Shown here: one piece after another, positions 60,409 to 64,000 of the stretch | How positions within the stretch are numbered: position 1 is the stretch's first letter | How the letters are laid out: every line of letters begins with the position of its first letter | Assembly: GCF_036250755.1 (NCBI RefSeq) | Contig: NZ_CP109583.1 | Span: 1,922,001-1,986,000 of the forward strand | From: Streptomyces uncialis | Lineage (GTDB): Bacteria; Actinomycetota; Actinomycetes; Streptomycetales; Streptomycetaceae | Direction of reading: 5' to 3' | Length of the DNA stretch: 64,000 nt | Notes under the pieces: model-generated | Databases searched by the model: none | What the model was told of the DNA's origin: nothing | Seen by the model: only the letters and a program-made list of their open reading frames with translations | Made by a program: the position numbers and the translations under genes

Positions 60409-62204
60409 GCGCCCACCACCACGTCCAGTCCCCCGCCACCACGCCGGATAGCGACGCCGACCTCGCGCGATGGGACGACGACGGCGCCCCGCCCGCGCAA
60501 CTCCGTTCCTCCCCGGACGCGTGGCTGCGCGTGGGAGCCGAACTCGGCGACCGGCTGGTCGCCCTCTCCGGCCGCCAGGACCTCCTCGTCACCTGCCGCC
60601 CCGGCACGCGCAGCGGCGCACCGGCCGCGTTCTTCCCCACTCTGGGCGAGGTCGAGTTCGACGCCGGCCTGTTCGCCCCGCTTAAGCCCCACGAGATCCA
60701 TCCGCGGATCGTGGGCGACGAGGAGCGGTATCCCGCCGCCTGGGGAGTGTTCGTCCACGAGGCCGCGCACGCGGCCCACTCCGTCTGGACACAGCCTGCC
60801 GGAGCGGACCCCCGTGTCGTCGAGGCCGCGCTCCTGCTGGAGGAGAGCCGCGTCGAAGGCGCACACCTGATCACGCGGCCCACGGACCGCACGTACCTGC
60901 GCACCAGTGCCCGAACCCTGGTCATGCCCGACATCGCCCACCCCACCTTTAAGGGCATCGAGCAGGCCGCCGCCGTGGCGGCCCTGGTCCTCGGCCGCCG
61001 TGACGTCGGCATCCTGGACGCCGGGGAGACCCGGGCCGTCACCGATCTGTGCGAAAGGGTGCTGGGCGCAGACCTGCTGGCCACCCTCACCCGCATCTGG
61101 ACCGCAGCCCACCAGTGCGCCGACCACGACGCCACGACCATGCTCGCGCACGCTCAAAAATGGTGCGGCGCTCTCGACACCGCGACCCCCGCCCTGCCCG
61201 TGCCGGAGAACCTCACCGATCTGCTGTCCGGCGCCGTGGGGGTCGTCATGGACAGCACGGCAGCCACCGACGCCGCCGACCTCGCGGCACAGGCCGCAGC
61301 GGCCAACGCCATGGCCGCGCAGTCCAAGGCGCAGGCTCAGGACCGCGCCCAGCGGGCCGGCCAGCGACGCAAAGCCGCCGCCACCGCCAAGTCGGTCTTC
61401 AACGCCCGCGGCGCCACCGTCACCCCCGACGGCACACCGGCGCCCTACGGCAACCCGGTCACCGGCACCCGCAGGCCCACCGCCGCCGAGCAGAGTGCCG
61501 CCGCGCGCCTGAGCCGCGCCCTGCGCGCCGCCGCCTACCGCGAGCGGACCGAGGAGCGGACCACCAGCCCCACCCCGCCCGGCCGCCTCAACATGCGCGC
61601 GGCCCTCGCCCGCGACGCTCAGCGCGCGGCCGGGTCGGTCCCCACCGCGGAACCGTTCACCCACACCCGCCGCCGGAACTCCCCCACCCCACCGCTGCGT
61701 GTGGGTATCGCCGTCGACGTCTCCGGCTCCATGCGTGCCGCCTGCGCGCCCGTCGCGTCCGCCGCCTGGATCGTGGCACGCGCAGCAGCCCTGACCGACC
61801 CCGACTCCCTTACCGCCACCATCGCCTATGACAGGCACCTCACCGCATTGACCCGACCCACCCACCGAGCACCAGAGCGCGTGACGACGTTCGATGCCAA
61901 CGGCGGCCACCACAACCTCGGCGACGCCGTCGACGCACTCGACCACGGCCTCGAACTCAGCCGCCCCGGTGCCGGCCGCCTCCTCGTGATCGTCACCGAC
62001 GCCCGGTACAACAGCGACGAAACCGCTCAAGCCGTCACCCGCGTCAAGCAGCTCACGACCGCCGGCTGCGCCGTACTCCAGCTCACCCTCACCGCGAATT
62101 CCCACCACTTGCCGGGGACCACCTTGCTGCACCTGCCCCAGCCCTCCAGCGCTCCCGTCGCCATCGCCACTGCGGCCACAAACGCCATCCGCAGGACACG
62201 CTGA
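60405..62204 (+). CDS. VWA-domain protein with putative metallopeptidase motif
   Basis: The 599-residue protein has an HEAAH zinc-peptidase-like motif near residue 121 (GVFVHEAAHAAHSVW) followed by EESRVEGAHL, which could supply the third ligand. A long helical linker follows. The C-terminal von Willebrand A domain contains the MIDAS motif DVSGSM near 441 and the later strand LLVIVTDARYN. This matches the putative metallopeptidase plus VWA arrangement seen with MoxR ATPases (DUF2201-like). It is translationally coupled to the AAA+ gene. It may assemble, proteolyse or metallate a target protein; the target is unknown. Confidence 0.82.
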   Translation: MSAHHHVQSPATTPDSDADLARWDDDGAPPAQLRSSPDAWLRVGAELGDRLVALSGRQDLLVTCRPGTRSGAPAAFFPTLGEVEFDAGLFAPLKPHEIHPRIVGDEERYPAAWGVFVHEAAHAAHSVWTQPAGADPRVVEAALLLEESRVEGAHLITRPTDRTYLRTSARTLVMPDIAHPTFKGIEQAAAVAALVLGRRDVGILDAGETRAVTDLCERVLGADLLATLTRIWTAAHQCADHDATTMLAHAQKWCGALDTATPALPVPENLTDLLSGAVGVVMDSTAATDAADLAAQAAAANAMAAQSKAQAQDRAQRAGQRRKAAATAKSVFNARGATVTPDGTPAPYGNPVTGTRRPTAAEQSAAARLSRALRAAAYRERTEERTTSPTPPGRLNMRAALARDAQRAAGSVPTAEPFTHTRRRNSPTPPLRVGIAVDVSGSMRAACAPVASAAWIVARAAALTDPDSLTATIAYDRHLTALTRPTHRAPERVTTFDANGGHHNLGDAVDALDHGLELSRPGAGRLLVIVTDARYNSDETAQAVTRVKQLTTAGCAVLQLTLTANSHHLPGTTLLHLPQPSSAPVAIATAATNAIRRTR

Positions 62205-62278
62205 GACGACGCAGAAGGCAGAAGCGTCCCCGAGACCACCGCCAAGCGCTCCGGACCACCTCCGTCCGCCGCATGACT

Positions 62279-62295
62279 CGTGCATCTGATGCACG
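62279..62295. other. 7-3-7 palindrome between genes
   Basis: CGTGCAT-CTG-ATGCACG lies in the gap between the VWA gene and the 62350 gene. It could be a weak terminator or an operator. Confidence 0.35.
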
Positions 62296-62349
62296 ACCCT
62301 CCGCAACGACGCAGGCCACCACCCCAACCGCCAACGAAAGGGACTCGAT

Positions 62350-62904
62350 TTGAAGCCCCAGACCAGCAGCCCGACCTCGAACGCAACGCCCATCAAACGG
62401 AATTCCCCGGGGGTCCGGAAAAGCTGGACGGTTGCCCACACCTGTGGACACGAGATCACGCACGACCTATCCGGCCGCCCCGCCGACAAGCGCGCAGGAT
62501 TCGCACGCTGGCTCGGCGGCCGGGACTGCACCGACTGCTGGAAAGCCACCCGCGACAGCGACACAGCCAGCCGGGAGGAATGGCTCGCCGCCAAGCGCGC
62601 CGAAGAACAGGAAGCCGCCACCGCGTGGGCCCGACAGTTCGACATGCCGCCGCTGGAGGGCCCGGAGAAGGCCCTGGCGTGGGGCGAGCGGTCGCGTCAC
62701 CAGCTGATGACCGCCGCCCATACCGCCCTGGTCGCCGAAGGGACCTGGGACGAGGCCGACTGGGCCGTCCTGGAGGAGAAGACCCGTACCGTCTCACGAG
62801 CCGGGTGGTGGATCGACCAGCGCGATGCCGATGGCACTGACCTGCCCGAACTCCTCGACGCCGCGGCCGACGCTGATCGCGGGACGGAGAACCCGTACCG
62901 GTAG
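62350..62904 (+). CDS. hypothetical protein with zinc-binding motif
   Basis: The 184-residue protein has HTCGHEITHD at residues 30-40 and RDCTDCW near 60, together a possible Cys/His zinc site. A helical C-terminal region follows (TAWARQFDMPPLEGPEKALAWGERSRHQLMTAAHTALV). The TTG start has GAAAGGGA upstream. Similar proteins are common on actinobacterial plasmids. Function is unknown. Confidence 0.65.
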   Translation: MKPQTSSPTSNATPIKRNSPGVRKSWTVAHTCGHEITHDLSGRPADKRAGFARWLGGRDCTDCWKATRDSDTASREEWLAAKRAEEQEAATAWARQFDMPPLEGPEKALAWGERSRHQLMTAAHTALVAEGTWDEADWAVLEEKTRTVSRAGWWIDQRDADGTDLPELLDAAADADRGTENPYR

Positions 62905-62913
62905 GCGCGGGGC

Positions 62914-62950
62914 TCTATAGCTGATGATGCCCGGTTCGTGAAACCGGGGA
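62914..62950 (+). promoter_or_regulatory. shared promoter/operator element, site D
   Basis: TATAGC (62916-62921) is followed by CCCGGTT-N5-AACCGGG (62930-62948) and the tail GGATTCTGCGGACTCTTG. The palindrome and tail match site A on the opposite strand with one change. The next gene starts 61 bases after the palindrome. Confidence 0.75.
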
Positions 62951-63008
62951 TTCTGCGGACTCTTGAATCCTCCCCACCGCCACCCGCGCTCTGTGGAAGG
63001 ACTCCGCC

Positions 63009-63428
63009 GTGTCCCACGCTTCCCGCCCGCCCTATGTTCCCGACGACATGCTCACGCCCCACCGGGACATCACCCACGTCCATTTCCGGCCCGGTGACCA
63101 CGTGATGGTCGTCAAAGGCGTGGCGGGCGGGGAGTTGTGGGGTGAGGCGATGACGGTCGTCACCCCGTCCTGGCACACGCCGACGGACGAGGACGGATGG
63201 CGGCTGCGCAACCCGTCCGGCGGTCGGCAGACCTACGTCACCGCGCACCCCCGCTACATGATCCACCCCTCCCGCCGGTGCCCGGACTGCCTGATCCACC
63301 TGCGGGCGATGGAGGACTACCTCCTGCCGAAGCTGATCTCGGCGGGTGAGCCGGTGGACTGCGGCTGGTACTCGGTCACCGTGCTCAACCATCTGGTGCA
63401 CACCGACGACGCGCGGAGCGGCCGGTGA
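63009..63428 (+). CDS. hypothetical protein with CPDC motif
   Basis: The 139-residue protein (VSHASRPPYVPDDMLTPHRDITHVHFRPGDHVMVVKGVAGGELWGEAMTVVTPSWH...) has a beta-rich N-terminal domain, then RRCPDCLIHL, a possible half zinc site. GGAAGGA lies upstream of the GTG. It overlaps the next gene (GTGA) and is driven by site D. Confidence 0.65.
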   Translation: MSHASRPPYVPDDMLTPHRDITHVHFRPGDHVMVVKGVAGGELWGEAMTVVTPSWHTPTDEDGWRLRNPSGGRQTYVTAHPRYMIHPSRRCPDCLIHLRAMEDYLLPKLISAGEPVDCGWYSVTVLNHLVHTDDARSGR

Positions 63429-64000
63429 TCCCCCGCATGTGGGGGCGGAGCCTCCTGGCTGCCGACGCTCTCGAAGAGGCGCTGGGCCGTCCTGTTGTCG
63501 AGACGGAGGGCCTGACCAGCCACACGGTCGTGGCTCACTGGAACCGTCTGGACTACCACACCGAGGGGGAACAGGAGGGGTGGACTTCCGTCGGCTGGGC
63601 CGAGCACCTCGACGACCCCGCCCTGGAGTTCTCGTTCACCGCCGACGCCCGGGGGAACCGCGAGCCGGTCTTCCACCTGTCGGTCGAACTCCATCCCGGG
63701 GACTGCGAACTGGAGCCGGCGGAGTGGAAGGAGATCGCTCACCGCTTCGCCCGCGCCAGCGGCATCGCACCGCCGGGTGACGAGCAGGCGTGCCGCTGGA
63801 TCGTTGTCCAGGCCCAGCCCGGCCGCCTCGACCTGCTGGCCAGCCTGATCCGCCTCGACGGCACCTGGCAGAACCAGCCCTCCCAGCTCCCGCGGCATCT
63901 CGCGGCGGAGTCCCGCCGCATCGAAGCCGACCTCGGGCTCCGCCCCCCCCTCGCCGCCCCGGTGAGCCGGACGCGGATGCGCGAGTCAACGTCGCCGATG
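63425..64000 (+). CDS. relaxase-like paralogue lacking catalytic histidines, partial at window edge
   Basis: The GTG start opens VIPRMWGRSLL, similar to VIPRVHKRG of the true relaxase at 11399. The segment SVELHPGDCELEPAEWKEIAHRFARASGIAPPGDEQACRWIVV and the later ESRRIEADLGLRP align with the relaxase core. Where the active enzyme has HADDHIHII, this protein has QAQPGRLDLL. The metal-binding histidines are therefore absent. The frame is open to the window end. It may be a regulatory or structural derivative of the relaxase. Confidence 0.7.
   Translation, partial: MIPRMWGRSLLAADALEEALGRPVVETEGLTSHTVVAHWNRLDYHTEGEQEGWTSVGWAEHLDDPALEFSFTADARGNREPVFHLSVELHPGDCELEPAEWKEIAHRFARASGIAPPGDEQACRWIVVQAQPGRLDLLASLIRLDGTWQNQPSQLPRHLAAESRRIEADLGLRPPLAAPVSRTRMRESTSPM

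Noticed and set aside
60189..62645. 818-codon minus-strand open frame opposite the AAA+/VWA genes
   Set aside because: Gly/Ala-rich antisense reading; the + strand frames carry Walker and MIDAS motifs with ATGA coupling.

Overview
The DNA is GC-rich with strong third-position G/C bias, WhiB, DUF317, DUF2637 and SCO6880-type genes, many GTG/TTG starts and ATGA/GTGA gene overlaps. This points to a Streptomyces or close relative. Replication-loader, relaxase, type IV secretion-like transfer and sortase-substrate genes occur together, so the window is most simply part of a large conjugative plasmid or integrative conjugative element. No rRNA, tRNA or CRISPR array was seen.

Layout. 0-5 kb: a GT4 glycosyltransferase and two paralogous XRE/MmyB-type regulators, each preceded by a pair of near-palindromic operator-like sites. 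6-13 kb: a tightly packed + strand module of leader ORF, DnaD-like replication protein, DnaC/IstB-like loader ATPase, WhiB protein, DUF2637 membrane protein, small ORFs, an 18-3-18 palindrome (oriT candidate), MobC and relaxase. 13-17 kb: a zinc-ribbon protein, a lipoprotein, a possible MerR-like protein and small zinc proteins. 17-26 kb: a 2,453-residue LamG-repeat protein flanked by 231-bp direct repeats. 26-41 kb: mostly minus-strand genes, including DUF317 proteins, two sortase-anchored Cna-B proteins, tandem winged-helix regulators, a family of related helical proteins, an SH3-like secreted protein, a RelE-like protein, DUF4913 and a DNA methyltransferase. 42-53 kb: the transfer operon, with NlpC/P60 hydrolase, small membrane protein, VirB8-like, VirB6-like, SCO6880 and VirB4-like ATPase. 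It is interrupted by a complete IS21-family element that carries a passenger gene and has a 5-bp target duplication. 53-59 kb: small genes, several with apparent frameshifts, plus an MFS transporter. 59-62 kb: a MoxR-like AAA+ ATPase coupled to a metallopeptidase/VWA protein. 62-64 kb: small zinc proteins and, at the edge, a relaxase-like paralogue that has lost its catalytic histidines.

Linking features. A promoter-proximal element (TA-rich hexamer, then CCCGGTT-N5-AACCGGG or a close variant) precedes at least five transcription units: the SH3 protein, the DUF4913 operon, the methyltransferase, the transfer operon and the 63-kb genes. I infer one regulon that switches transfer and accessory functions together. 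Several genes in the 33-34 kb and 53-59 kb regions are readable only across two or more frames, which means either decay or base-calling errors. All functional assignments come from reading the translations; no database search was run.
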